Assembly (NCBI RefSeq): GCF_029936995.1
Contig: NZ_JAPYRE010000002.1
Coordinates: forward strand, 1 to 64,000
From: Henriciella sp.
GTDB lineage: Bacteria; Pseudomonadota; Alphaproteobacteria; Caulobacterales; Hyphomonadaceae
Direction of reading: 5' to 3'
Length of the DNA: 64,000 bases
Each line of letters starts with the position of its first letter. Within the stretch, counting starts at the first letter, position 1. Positions 9,631 through 18,157 of the stretch are shown here, piece after piece. A program made the position numbers and the translations under genes. The notes under the pieces are model-generated. The model was not told the DNA's origin and made no database searches. It saw only the letters and a list, made by a program, of their open reading frames with translations.

Positions 9631-10328
9631 GCAATCGCCCCAGCCCGGTTTATTTCGCCAAGATCGACACTACGGTCGAAATGCCCGGCCAGCGTGGCAT
9701 CATGGCTGACAAAGAGGAGTGCCGCACCGTATCTGGCGGCCTCTTCGTTGAGCAATTCGATGAATCGGTCACGCGTATCAGCATCCAGGGCTGATGTCGG
9801 CTCATCTGCGATCACTAGGCTTGGCCCTCCAATCAGGGCCCGCGCGACCGCCACCCGCTGCTGCTGCCCCACGGATAGCTCGGTGACCGGGCGCTGGAGC
9901 ATCTTTTCTTCATTCAGACCGAGCCTGGCAAGCAGACGCCGCGCTTCTTCAACCGGATCCCCGGATATTGCCTGCCGCCGTGTTTGCGAAAACCGACATG
10001 GCAGAGTCACGTTCTGAACAACAGAGAGGTAAGGCACGAGGTTGAACATCTGGAAAATGACGCCGAGTCGATCGGCCCGCAACCTGTCCCGCCTGGCGCC
10101 AGACAGGCTTGCCATGTCATGCCCAAGAACATCGACACCTCCGGCTTGCGGAGCAAGCACGCCTGCAATCAGACCAAGCAGTGTCGATTTACCCGAACCG
10201 CTTGGCCCTCTCAGGAACAGTCGCTCCCCTGCCGCGAGCTCAAACGCCGGAATGTCCAGAAGGGCCGGCCCCTCAGTCCAGGCGAATTTCAGCCCCTTTA
10301 TCTGAACAGCGGCGGTATCGCTGATCAA
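9627..10328 (-). CDS. ABC transporter ATP-binding protein (LolD/MacB type)
   Basis: A 233-residue nucleotide-binding subunit with Walker A GPSGSGKSTLLGLIAG, a Q-loop region around IFQMFNLVPYLSVVQNV, the signature LSVGQQQRVAVARALI, Walker B SLVIADEPTSALD and the H-loop FVSHD. The sequence type is that of LolD/MacB partners of FtsX-like permeases, matching the gene it overlaps. The start is TTG 10328, one base after the stop of the DUF2796 gene, with GGAGG about nine bases upstream inside that gene. Translation is therefore probably coupled across all three genes. Confidence 0.92.
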   Translation of the reverse strand: MISDTAAVQIKGLKFAWTEGPALLDIPAFELAAGERLFLRGPSGSGKSTLLGLIAGVLAPQAGGVDVLGHDMASLSGARRDRLRADRLGVIFQMFNLVPYLSVVQNVTLPCRFSQTRRQAISGDPVEEARRLLARLGLNEEKMLQRPVTELSVGQQQRVAVARALIGGPSLVIADEPTSALDADTRDRFIELLNEEAARYGAALLFVSHDATLAGHFDRSVDLGEINRAGAIA

Positions 10329-10329
10329 T

Positions 10330-10944
10330 TCAGTGAACCTCCAGAACGGTATTCCCAGGCCTTAGCTGTGCCGCCGACTGTGTTGTCTGGGAAGCATATA
10401 TAGCCTCGATGGATTCTAGGGACGGATACGACCCCATCATGAGAAACTCTACAGTCTCAATGGCTGCCGGGTTATCGCAGGAATACACATGCTCAACCTC
10501 GAGCGCCCCATGCCCATCACTGATATGAGTACCAGACGAGGTCGTGATCGGCAGGCAGCTTGCCTGCCCATTAATCGCGACCATGTTGCCAGGCACCACA
10601 AAGGCATCCTTAAGCGCATCAAGCGCAGCCTGCTGCTCTGGTGTCTCGGCTTCATGTTCGAAGCCGACAAGCGATGCCAGCGGGGCTTCAAATGTAAACG
10701 TGACCTGCTCACGGTCTACGGCAATTGCCAGCCTGCCGTGGCCATGTTCGTGCGCTTCAAGGCGCCCCCCTGCCTCACTCGGGTTGCTTGAACGCGAATA
10801 GGTGTGTGTCTCGACGCCGGGCGTCTCAGCCTTTTCGGAAGGCGAAACCATGGACTTGGTTGCGATCTCCTGCTGGCCGTCACATCCGGCCGCCCAAAAA
10901 AGGACTGAGGCCGTGCCAAAGAACAGAAATGTAAAAGCACGCAT
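10330..10944 (-). CDS. DUF2796 (ZrgA-like) zinc-associated lipoprotein
   Basis: A 204-residue lipoprotein. Starting at ATG 10944 (AGGAAGACAGG just upstream) gives MRAFTFLFFGTASVLFWAAGC, with a clear lipobox AAGC. After a Ser/Glu linker comes the family hallmark EAHEHGHGRLAIAV, a probable zinc-binding histidine cluster. LVGFEHEAETPEQ and a second HISDGHGALEVEH follow. DUF2796 proteins such as Vibrio ZrgA are periplasmic zinc-acquisition proteins. It heads the leftward operon and is divergent from a ZIP transporter across a Zur-like palindrome. The frame stays open to 10986, but that extension would lose the signal peptide position. Confidence 0.87.
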   Translation of the reverse strand: MRAFTFLFFGTASVLFWAAGCDGQQEIATKSMVSPSEKAETPGVETHTYSRSSNPSEAGGRLEAHEHGHGRLAIAVDREQVTFTFEAPLASLVGFEHEAETPEQQAALDALKDAFVVPGNMVAINGQASCLPITTSSGTHISDGHGALEVEHVYSCDNPAAIETVEFLMMGSYPSLESIEAIYASQTTQSAAQLRPGNTVLEVH

Positions 10945-11011
10945 CCTGTCTTCCTGTGTTCGACTGCTGCTGACAACGTTCATCATGAGTGAGAAATCGT
11001 TCGCAATCCAT

Positions 11012-11034
11012 AAAATGCGATACTATAACGTTCC
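11012..11034. promoter_or_regulatory. Putative Zur operator between divergent zinc genes
   Basis: The 23-base segment AAAATGCGATACTATAACGTTCC matches about 17 of 23 positions of the alphaproteobacterial Zur palindrome as I remember it (GAAATGTTATAATATAACATTTC-like, from memory). It lies 68 bases before the DUF2796 start and 55 bases before the ZIP start, in the only non-coding gap between the two divergent zinc genes. No Zur gene is in the window. Assignment rests on the match and on context. Confidence 0.55.
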
Positions 11035-11088
11035 GGCAGGGGCAATCACTCTGGAAGAATTTATCAACTGCCGATCAGGCAGTGCGCG

Positions 11089-11907
11089 ATGGGCAAGGCA
11101 AATCTGTTAATGTGGAGTTCTCTTCAGGCACCGTTATTTTTCGGGCTGATCGCAGCTTTTTTTACGACCGTGGGGCTCGTTCTGGTTGCACAGCGCGCGC
11201 CGTGGAGCGAACGCAACGCGTCCCTGTTCGGACTTGCCGCCGCCGGCATGCTGACGACGCTGGCCTTCCTTCACATCATTCCTGAGGCTTTCTCATTATC
11301 GACTATGGCGCCAGCCTGGCTTGCCACCGGATTTTTCGCTGGACTGCTTCTCAACAATTTCGTCAAAGCCGTCTTTCCGGACAAGGAAGGCGTGGCCAGC
11401 AAGCACGAAGCCATCACCCCCATTCTAGCGATCGCCGTCCATTCTTTCATAGATGGTGTGATCTATTCAGTGACCTTCGCGGCCAGTTTTGCGTCCGGGG
11501 TCTATGCCGCCATCGGCCTGACACTGCACGAATTTCCAGAGGGCGTAATCGCGTTTGCAATTCTACGCCGTTACGGCGTGCGAAACATGACAGCCTTCTG
11601 GTTTGCATTTCTTGCCGCAGCAGCGACGACCCCCCTCGGTGTTCTGGTCTCCGGACCTTTCATGTATGGACTTGATGAACAGGCTATCGGTTCGCTCTTC
11701 GCTGTCTCGGCGGGGCTTCTCATCTATGTCGCCACAGGCCCGCTCATGGCACCACTGAAAGAGATGACTCCCGTCAGAGGACTCGGAGCTGTCGCGACCG
11801 GAGTCGCCGTCGCTATTCTGCTGGTCCTCGCACCAATAGGCGGCCATATCCATGATGCGAGTGATCATGGCGCCCTGCCAAGATTTATATCTAGCTCTAA
11901 AGCCTGA
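11089..11907 (+). CDS. ZIP-family zinc transporter
   Basis: A 272-residue inner-membrane protein with about eight hydrophobic segments. It carries both ZIP metal-site helices: HSFIDGVIYSV (transmembrane 4) and GLTLHEFPEGVIAFAI (transmembrane 5), whose His, Asp/Asn and Glu residues form the binuclear metal site. Unlike ZupT it lacks a histidine-rich cytoplasmic loop; the only extra histidines are in GGHIHDASDHG near the C-terminus. It should take zinc from periplasm to cytoplasm. It is divergent from the DUF2796/ABC operon. ATG 11110 (MWSSLQAPLFF) in the same frame is an equally plausible start. Confidence 0.88.
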   Translation: MGKANLLMWSSLQAPLFFGLIAAFFTTVGLVLVAQRAPWSERNASLFGLAAAGMLTTLAFLHIIPEAFSLSTMAPAWLATGFFAGLLLNNFVKAVFPDKEGVASKHEAITPILAIAVHSFIDGVIYSVTFAASFASGVYAAIGLTLHEFPEGVIAFAILRRYGVRNMTAFWFAFLAAAATTPLGVLVSGPFMYGLDEQAIGSLFAVSAGLLIYVATGPLMAPLKEMTPVRGLGAVATGVAVAILLVLAPIGGHIHDASDHGALPRFISSSKA

Positions 11908-12077
11908 AAAATTTCAGCCCGGCTTTTCAAAGCCTTTATGTGATCTCTTATCAAAACCCATGAGCCAGGATCGCACTTTTCTAGCCAGAAAAGCCTGATT
12001 GAGCTCATGGCTCAAAGTTCCGGCATCGCTTTTGCAGGCAGGCATGGTTATCAAAAGGTAAACTGCCGGAGTGCCCC

Positions 12078-12938
12078 ATGAAGAAACGGCTCTTGCGCTA
12101 TCTTAGCGCGCTGATCGCTTCGCTGATCTGCACCTATACCGGCTTGCGTGCGCATGCTGAAACGATTGATCCCGCCTCATGCGGGCTAACGGATGTCTCT
12201 GCATGGCAGGTCGCGCTTGAAAACCCGGAAGAAGAAGGCACGCCCACATACATACAATCCGTCACGGAAAACTTTATCGCGCGTTGCCCGAACCGGCCTG
12301 AAAAAGGCGAGGCACACCGGATCGCAGGCACAGCAGCAGCATGGGCTGGTGACGTTCAAGCAGCAGCGTCTCATTTCGAGAAAATGGGCCATGTAACAGA
12401 CATGGAGTCGCTTCTAATGCATGCCGCCGTAAGGTTTTCGCTTGGTGAAACAGAGCGCGCGACCTCAATTCGTGACAATGCCATAGATAGCTGGACTGGC
12501 CGGCTTGAGCGTCTTGGGCTAGCCACGGTCGAGACCGAGCGCACCCAACACGGTGAAATCATCCAGGTCGCATTCAACAAGACACATCCTGAAGTGCGCA
12601 TGTCCCATATGTGGATTGCACGGCCTGATGCACTGGCCTGGCCTGCCGCATTGCTGGTTACATCCGAACGCCAGCTCAACGCCTTCCACCGCCTGAAGGC
12701 GGGGTATACAGCCCCCACCCAGCATTATATTCGACTTTACCGGTGCAAGGCACGCAAGCTCATGGCGAAGACCTCAACAAAATTGAGCCAAACCGATATG
12801 ACAACTGCGGCACGGCTCAGCCTCACCGCCTATATGGCCAATCCCGACAGACCGACAGCAGGCAACCTCTCTGCCTGTCTGTTCAACAGCCGCATTCTGC
12901 CCGATGTCAGTTACACCAGCAGCATTCCGGTTCAGTAG
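12078..12938 (+). CDS. Exported protein of unknown function
   Basis: I do not recognise this 286-residue protein. It starts MKKRLLRYLSALIASLICTY with a signal peptide ending near RAHAETI, so it should be periplasmic. The middle section (about 75-130) is alanine-rich and helical (EAHRIAGTAAAWAGDVQAAA), reminiscent of TPR-like helix pairs. Four cysteines remain in the mature form. ATG 12078 is 13 bases downstream of a GGTAAACTGCCGGAG stretch that supplies a ribosome binding site. A 170-base gap separates it from the ZIP gene, with only a weak CTGAAA/TTTCAG hairpin after that gene. Confidence 0.7.
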   Translation: MKKRLLRYLSALIASLICTYTGLRAHAETIDPASCGLTDVSAWQVALENPEEEGTPTYIQSVTENFIARCPNRPEKGEAHRIAGTAAAWAGDVQAAASHFEKMGHVTDMESLLMHAAVRFSLGETERATSIRDNAIDSWTGRLERLGLATVETERTQHGEIIQVAFNKTHPEVRMSHMWIARPDALAWPAALLVTSERQLNAFHRLKAGYTAPTQHYIRLYRCKARKLMAKTSTKLSQTDMTTAARLSLTAYMANPDRPTAGNLSACLFNSRILPDVSYTSSIPVQ

Positions 12939-13010
12939 GGATATCCTGCCACTTCTGCATTGCTGGCGATTTTCCTGGAGCGATAAGACGCGACATGCGT
13001 AAATCGGGCA

Positions 13011-13283
13011 ATGACACTGGTTCGTGACAGCCTACTCTGCATCAGTGCAGCCTTCCTGTGCGCGCCACTGGTCGTATACCTGCTCGACTCGCTGGTCGGT
13101 CTTGGACGGATCGACCCGCTGACACTCTCCACACTCATTGGCGGGGCAGGAGCCTGTGGTCTTGCCCTTAGTCAGGGACGCCACTGGGGGCGGTTCTTTA
13201 TCGCCTTGCTTGCCGGGCTTGGCGTTGTTGCCTTGCAGGTTTACGGAATTGCCTTTCTTGTCCTGCAAACCAGCCAACTCTAA
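13011..13283 (+). CDS. Small membrane protein of unknown function
   Basis: Ninety residues with three hydrophobic stretches: about 7-27 (LCISAAFLCAPLVVYLLDSL), 38-53 (LSTLIGGAGACGLALS) and 61-85 (RFFIALLAGLGVVALQVYGIAFLVL). No family is recognised. It sits 72 bases after an unknown exported protein and 128 bases before a large multi-pass membrane protein, all rightward, so the three could be one unit. No strong ribosome binding site is visible before ATG 13011. The hydrophobic pattern and consistent codon use argue for a real gene. Confidence 0.6.
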   Translation: MTLVRDSLLCISAAFLCAPLVVYLLDSLVGLGRIDPLTLSTLIGGAGACGLALSQGRHWGRFFIALLAGLGVVALQVYGIAFLVLQTSQL

Positions 13284-13411
13284 GCCGGCTTTTCTGCACA
13301 GACCTTACTCTTCGCACATGCCCAGCCTGTTAGCCTTCCGCTAGCCACAATCAGTCCGTAGACAGATTCTTGATGGAATTGCCGCTGGCTGAAATATTCA
13401 CGGACCGATAG

Positions 13412-15193
13412 ATGAACGCCGCCAAGAGCGCCCATATGACACCGATCTGGCCCCTGGTTCTTGCCGGTGTTTTGATAATTGGCACCATACTGCTTCTCTC
13501 TGCGCCAGAGGTTTTCGCAGGCAACCTGGCCGGCAGCGATGACATGATGCGGATGCAGCAGGTGCGAGACCTGATCGGCGGACAGAACTGGTACAATGTC
13601 GACCAGGCAAGACTGCTTACCCCTGAAGGCGGGGATATGCATTGGTCAAGACTGCCAGATATATTCCTGGCAGGGATTATCCTCCTGGCACAGCCTTTGA
13701 TCGGCCGCGAGATGGCGGAGGTGCTGGCCGTAACACTCTGGCCGCTGATGCTGTTGAGCTGGGCCCTTGCCGCCCTCGCGACCTGCCTGCGCCGACTCAA
13801 AACCTCCCTGCCTGGCCAAATCGCCGGCATGGTATTTTTCTGCGCCTCTTTTGCCATCGTGACGCTTCTGCCGGGCCGCGTCGACCATCACGGCTTCGGC
13901 ATCGCGCTTGCCCTGACAGCCCTGGCCTGCCTGCTTTCGCCGCAAAAAAGCGCTCGGTCTGCAGCAATCGCAGCAACATGTGTCGCTGCAATGTTTACAT
14001 TGGCGCTCGAGAATGTGCCTGCCGCCACACTCATAATTGCAGGTTTCGCCCTGGCCTGGGTTCTGCGGGGAGATGGGGAAACAAACAGGTTGCGTGTTTT
14101 TGGTGCCGCACTCGTGGTCGGGGCCCTTATCGCGTATGTCTTCGATACGCCAGGTGCAGGCGGGATACGTGTTGTCTGCGATGCTTATGGTCAGTCGCAT
14201 TTTGTCAGCCTGCTGGTCACAGGTGCAGGGCTGTTCACTGTGGCGACTTTCATGCCCTCTGCGCCTCGCTTGTTGTTGCGCGTTGTCGCAATGCTGCTTG
14301 TCACCGGGGTCGTTGTCTGGAGTTTCAGAGCGGTCAACTCAGAGTGTTTCGCACTCCCCTATTCCAATCTCTCTGGAACGGTCGAATCCATATGGTTCAG
14401 CGCGGTATCGGAAAGCCGCTCACTTCCAGACATGTTCGCGGGCGAGCCGGCCAGCGTGTATTTCCTTTACGGTTTCCCGGTAATCGCATTCCTGGCCACC
14501 CTGTATGCATGGTGCGGGTCGCCCCGGGCAGACCGTTTCAACATAGCATGTCTTGGTGTCGGGCTTTTGGCGGCCCTGTTGCTTTCAACATGGCAAGTGC
14601 GTGCAGCCTCGCTGGCACATGCGCTTAGTGCAATCTCTTCAGGATATTTCATTGGTATCCTGCTCGGAAGACGTGCCGCAAAGGACCATCTGCCAAGACT
14701 GAGCCTGCTAGCCGTCGCCATTCTGATAGCGTCTCTTCTCGGCTGGCAACTGCCGCAGCTACTCAGTAACAGCTTTCGTCAGGCTGAGCCGGCCATAGCC
14801 AATTGCACGTCCAGGCAAGCTTTCCAGCCTGTCGCAGCCGCTCCGAGAATGATCGCCTTTACGCCCATGGATCTTGGCGCACCGCTAATTTTCCATACGC
14901 GCCACTATGCAACTGCCGCGCCCTATCACCGTAATTCTGCCGCAATACAGATGACGGTTTCCGTTTTTACCGATCCTGTCGATACAGCCCGGACAAAGAT
15001 GGAGAGAACGGGCGCGACACATCTCATATATTGTGCCGGTATGGGCGAACTACGCACTTACGCCAAGCACGCACCTGAGGGCCTCGCCGCCGCCTTGGAA
15101 GCTGGCAACGTTCCGCCTTGGCTAACGCCACTGACCACCAGTCAGGAAGGGATGGGGCCGGTCGTATACACAATAGATTATGAGCGCGATTGA
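13412..15193 (+). CDS. GT-C/STT3-like multi-pass membrane protein, probable glycosyltransferase
   Basis: A 593-residue polytopic protein with about a dozen hydrophobic segments through residue 460 and a soluble C-terminal part of about 130 residues facing the periplasm. The first external loop reads GSDDMMRMQQVRDL, followed by LTPEGGDMHWSRLPD. That acidic pair plus the MHWSR segment is the pattern of GT-C enzymes related to oligosaccharyltransferases, which use polyprenyl-phosphate sugars. This class is usually annotated hypothetical in alphaproteobacteria. The C-terminal region (TSRQAFQPVAAAPRM, then FTPMDLGAPLIFHT) has cysteines that may pair. Donor and acceptor cannot be predicted. Confidence 0.75.
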   Translation: MNAAKSAHMTPIWPLVLAGVLIIGTILLLSAPEVFAGNLAGSDDMMRMQQVRDLIGGQNWYNVDQARLLTPEGGDMHWSRLPDIFLAGIILLAQPLIGREMAEVLAVTLWPLMLLSWALAALATCLRRLKTSLPGQIAGMVFFCASFAIVTLLPGRVDHHGFGIALALTALACLLSPQKSARSAAIAATCVAAMFTLALENVPAATLIIAGFALAWVLRGDGETNRLRVFGAALVVGALIAYVFDTPGAGGIRVVCDAYGQSHFVSLLVTGAGLFTVATFMPSAPRLLLRVVAMLLVTGVVVWSFRAVNSECFALPYSNLSGTVESIWFSAVSESRSLPDMFAGEPASVYFLYGFPVIAFLATLYAWCGSPRADRFNIACLGVGLLAALLLSTWQVRAASLAHALSAISSGYFIGILLGRRAAKDHLPRLSLLAVAILIASLLGWQLPQLLSNSFRQAEPAIANCTSRQAFQPVAAAPRMIAFTPMDLGAPLIFHTRHYATAAPYHRNSAAIQMTVSVFTDPVDTARTKMERTGATHLIYCAGMGELRTYAKHAPEGLAAALEAGNVPPWLTPLTTSQEGMGPVVYTIDYERD

Positions 15194-15223
15194 CGCCGCG
15201 TCGGCTTTGCGGCAACGGGGGGC

Positions 15224-16675
15224 ATGTCAAAACTGGAAACGCCCGAACACGTCGCTGACACCCTGGAAGAGCTCTACGCCGAAGCTGTCAGCGCCCTAAC
15301 ATCAAGCCTCGAACGCTATTTGCAGGATGGCACACCACCATCACCTGACCTGCGCCAGTCCAGGGCATTCTGTTATCCTGCGCTGATCATCCGCTATGAT
15401 CCGGAAGGGCCTCCTCCACCAATTTCCCGCGCTTTTGGAAAGATGTCCGAGCCGGGCACATATATTTCGACAATCACCCGGCCCGACTATTTTCGCGATT
15501 ACCTGATCGAGCAGCTGAGCCCGCTGATGCGCGATTATCCGGTTGAGGTGGAGGTCAAGGCTTCCAGTTCGGAGATTCCATATGCCTATGTCTGGGACCA
15601 GGCCGAGGCAGGCGGTCTGGATGAAGTCAGTCCGGCAGAACTGGCCAAGTGGTTCCCCTCACCCAATCTTGGCATGATTGGAGACGAGGTTGCCGATGGC
15701 GAGCCCTATGAGCCCGGCTCTAACCGCCCACTCGCTCTCTTCGACGGGCCGCGTGTCGATTTCTCCCTGAAGCGCTTGCAGCACTATACAGGCACGCCTG
15801 TTGAGCACATGCAGCGCTACGTCCTTTTCACCAATTACCACCGCTATGTCGACGCCTTCTGCGACTGGAGCGTCGAACAACTCAAATCAGGATCGCGTTA
15901 CACTGGCCTTTCCGTTGCAGGCGGCCTGGTCGTCGACGGGAAAACCCCAGACGCCAAGAGCGCCATAGACGCTGCGCCATGGCGGCGCGCGCAAATGCCG
16001 GCCTATCACCTGATGGCAGACGACCGGACGGGGATAACGCTCGTGAACATTGGTGTCGGTCCCTCCAATGCGAAGACCATAACGGACCACCTTGCCGTGC
16101 TTCGCCCGGAATGCTGGCTCATGGTCGGCCATTGCGGCGGGCTGCGTCACAGCCAGCAGATCGGTGACTATGTTCTTGCCCATGCCTATCTTCGCGACGA
16201 TCATGTTCTGGATGGTGTGCTGCCGCCGGATATCCCGGTCCCGCCAATCGCCGAAGTCCAGGTAGCGCTGCAGGAAGCAGCTGCCGATGTCACAGGCGAA
16301 AAAGGCGATGGCCTGAAGAAACGCTTGCGCACCGGCACAGTGGTGACGACCGATGATCGCAATTGGGAGCTTCGTTTCTCTGAGACCGCGCGACGCTTCA
16401 ACCAGTCACGGGCAATCGCGATCGACATGGAAAGCGCGACCATTGCTGCAAATGGGTATCGCCTGCGGGTGCCTTATGGCGTGTTGCTCTGTGTCTCTGA
16501 CAAGCCCTTGCACGGTGAGATAAAACTGCCCGGAGCCGCCAATCGGTTCTATGAGCGCGCAATCGGTGAACATATCCGTATCGGCATCCAGACGCTGGAG
16601 CGGCTGGCACATGAAGGTGGTGCAGCCCTGCACTCACGCAAGCTGAGAGCCTTCGACGAACCGCCGTTCAGGTAA
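15224..16675 (+). CDS. amn: AMP nucleosidase
   Basis: Cleaves AMP to adenine and ribose 5-phosphate. The 483-residue length matches the E. coli enzyme. The N-terminal half is the AMP-nucleosidase-specific domain (SRAFCYPALIIRYDPEGP, ITRPDYFRDYL). The C-terminal half is a nucleoside phosphorylase-like domain with NIGVGPSNAKTITDHLAVLR, MVGHCGGLRHSQQIGDYVL, AIDMESATIAANG and SDKPLHGEIKLPG. A GGGG stretch precedes ATG 15224, and a GNAT gene follows after 15 bases in the same direction. Confidence 0.94.
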   Translation: MSKLETPEHVADTLEELYAEAVSALTSSLERYLQDGTPPSPDLRQSRAFCYPALIIRYDPEGPPPPISRAFGKMSEPGTYISTITRPDYFRDYLIEQLSPLMRDYPVEVEVKASSSEIPYAYVWDQAEAGGLDEVSPAELAKWFPSPNLGMIGDEVADGEPYEPGSNRPLALFDGPRVDFSLKRLQHYTGTPVEHMQRYVLFTNYHRYVDAFCDWSVEQLKSGSRYTGLSVAGGLVVDGKTPDAKSAIDAAPWRRAQMPAYHLMADDRTGITLVNIGVGPSNAKTITDHLAVLRPECWLMVGHCGGLRHSQQIGDYVLAHAYLRDDHVLDGVLPPDIPVPPIAEVQVALQEAAADVTGEKGDGLKKRLRTGTVVTTDDRNWELRFSETARRFNQSRAIAIDMESATIAANGYRLRVPYGVLLCVSDKPLHGEIKLPGAANRFYERAIGEHIRIGIQTLERLAHEGGAALHSRKLRAFDEPPFR

Positions 16676-16690
16676 TCCAAAGGTATCGCA

Positions 16691-17200
16691 TTGACGCAGG
16701 CACCTGTGAAGTCCGTCTGGCGCCACGCAGGCCGGCATGATTTGCAGGCGGTGTCAGCAATCGCCAGCGAGGTCCACCCCGACTATCCGGAAAGTGATCG
16801 GGTCTTTCTCGATCGGCTTGGCCTGTTTGCGAAAGGCTGCATGGTCCTTGAGAGCGGGCGAGGCATTGATGGTTATTTCATAAGTCATCCATGGCACCGG
16901 CACACGCCTGTGCCACTGGACACCGAGCTACACCAGCTCCCCCATGATCCTGACTGTCTATATCTGCATGACATCGCGTTGCGCCAGACGGTGCGCGGCA
17001 GCGGAGCTTCGCAAACCGCGATCGCACATATTGAACAGCTTGCCAGAGAGCATGACCTCAACCTTGTTGCGCTCGTCTCCCTGCCAGCAGCAACCCGGTT
17101 CTGGCACATGGCCGGGTATGAAACACGCCCCTGTGACGGCCTCCAGAGCTATGGGGACGATACCGCCTACATGGAACGCAACGTAAACAGCTTACGCTAG
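16691..17200 (+). CDS. GNAT family acetyltransferase
   Basis: A 169-residue N-acetyltransferase domain. The beta4-alpha3 acetyl-CoA region is LYLHDIALRQTVRGSGASQT, with R-x-x-G-S/G-A typical of the pyrophosphate loop. NLVALVSLPAATRFWHMAGY matches the beta5 / alpha4 part with a family-typical aromatic-Y motif. The start is TTG 16691, supported by AAAGG seven bases upstream. It follows amn closely, so the two are probably co-transcribed. The acyl acceptor is not predictable. Confidence 0.85.
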   Translation: MTQAPVKSVWRHAGRHDLQAVSAIASEVHPDYPESDRVFLDRLGLFAKGCMVLESGRGIDGYFISHPWHRHTPVPLDTELHQLPHDPDCLYLHDIALRQTVRGSGASQTAIAHIEQLAREHDLNLVALVSLPAATRFWHMAGYETRPCDGLQSYGDDTAYMERNVNSLR

Positions 17201-17270
17201 GTGGCGGGTAGACCTTGCATGCCGAAAGCTCTAGCTCATGCCGTGCAGGAACAGCCAGAAGGCGCATGAT

Positions 17271-18053
17271 ATGAAGGACAGGGTCAAACCGCTCGAAGGA
17301 GTCAGGAACTTCCGGGATTTCGGTGGATATGAAGGTGTGGACAATGCACGGCTGAAGCCCGGTAAACTTTACCGCTCCGGCCATTTCGGCGAGGCGTCTG
17401 ATAACGATCTCGCCGCGATCGACCTGATGACCATTACTGTCCAGGCGGACCTGCGCCGTCCGGACGAACGCGAGCGGCATGGCGACAAGTGGCCTGTCTC
17501 TGGCGTGCGCCGGCTGTACTCAGATCTCGGGCGCGAGCAGGACGCTCCTCACATCAACTTCCTCAAACAGGTTGCCGCTGACGGTGAGGCAGCCAAACAG
17601 TGGATGTGCGATTACTATACTGAAGCCCCCTACCGGCCGGCACTGGTCGATACATATACGGCCTGGTTCGACCATCTCGCCTCACTTGATGAAAACGAAG
17701 CCGCTCTCGTCAATTGTGCCGCGGGCAAGGACCGGACCGGTATTCTGTGTGCGTTGACCCATCACGCGCTCGGCGTTGCGAAGGATGATATCTTTACCGA
17801 CTATGAGCTGACCAACACAGCTGCAGACGTTGATGCTCGATTGCCGGAGGCACGTGAGTACTTCAACACGATGCTCGAAAAGAATTATGACGATGAAGTC
17901 TTCAGGCCTTTCCTGGGGGTCGAACGGCGTTTTCTGGAAACAGCCATCGCCTCGATAGAAGAGCAGTCCGGGTCGCTTGACGCTTATCTGGACGAAACCT
18001 TGAGCGTAGATTCTGCGAAACGCGAAAAAATACGGCGAAACCTTCTGACCTGA
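17271..18053 (+). CDS. Tyrosine-type protein phosphatase
   Basis: A 260-residue phosphatase with the bacterial tyrosine-phosphatase layout. It opens with LEGVRNFRDFGGYEG and LYRSGHFGEASDNDL, and the P-loop NCAAGKDRTGILCAL supplies the nucleophilic cysteine and the binding arginine. ADLRRPDERE matches the family acid region. These enzymes (DUF/Y_phosphatase3 group) act on phosphotyrosine and in some cases phosphoinositides; the substrate here is unknown. ATG 17271 follows AGAAGG by eight bases and is preferred over the in-frame ATG 17238. Confidence 0.88.
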   Translation: MKDRVKPLEGVRNFRDFGGYEGVDNARLKPGKLYRSGHFGEASDNDLAAIDLMTITVQADLRRPDERERHGDKWPVSGVRRLYSDLGREQDAPHINFLKQVAADGEAAKQWMCDYYTEAPYRPALVDTYTAWFDHLASLDENEAALVNCAAGKDRTGILCALTHHALGVAKDDIFTDYELTNTAADVDARLPEAREYFNTMLEKNYDDEVFRPFLGVERRFLETAIASIEEQSGSLDAYLDETLSVDSAKREKIRRNLLT

Positions 18054-18157
18054 CGCTGCGTCACTGGCCGACAGGGCTTTTCCTCTCCCTCATTATGGTC
18101 AAGTTTCCTTCCAAAGAGAAAGCGACAGCAAGAGCGCTATCCTTTGGGAGGAAATCC

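Noticed and set aside
13642-14628. A 328-codon plus-strand frame inside the GT-C gene
   Set aside because: Arg/Cys/His-rich frame-shifted translation; the overlapping frame has transmembrane segments and GT-C motifs.
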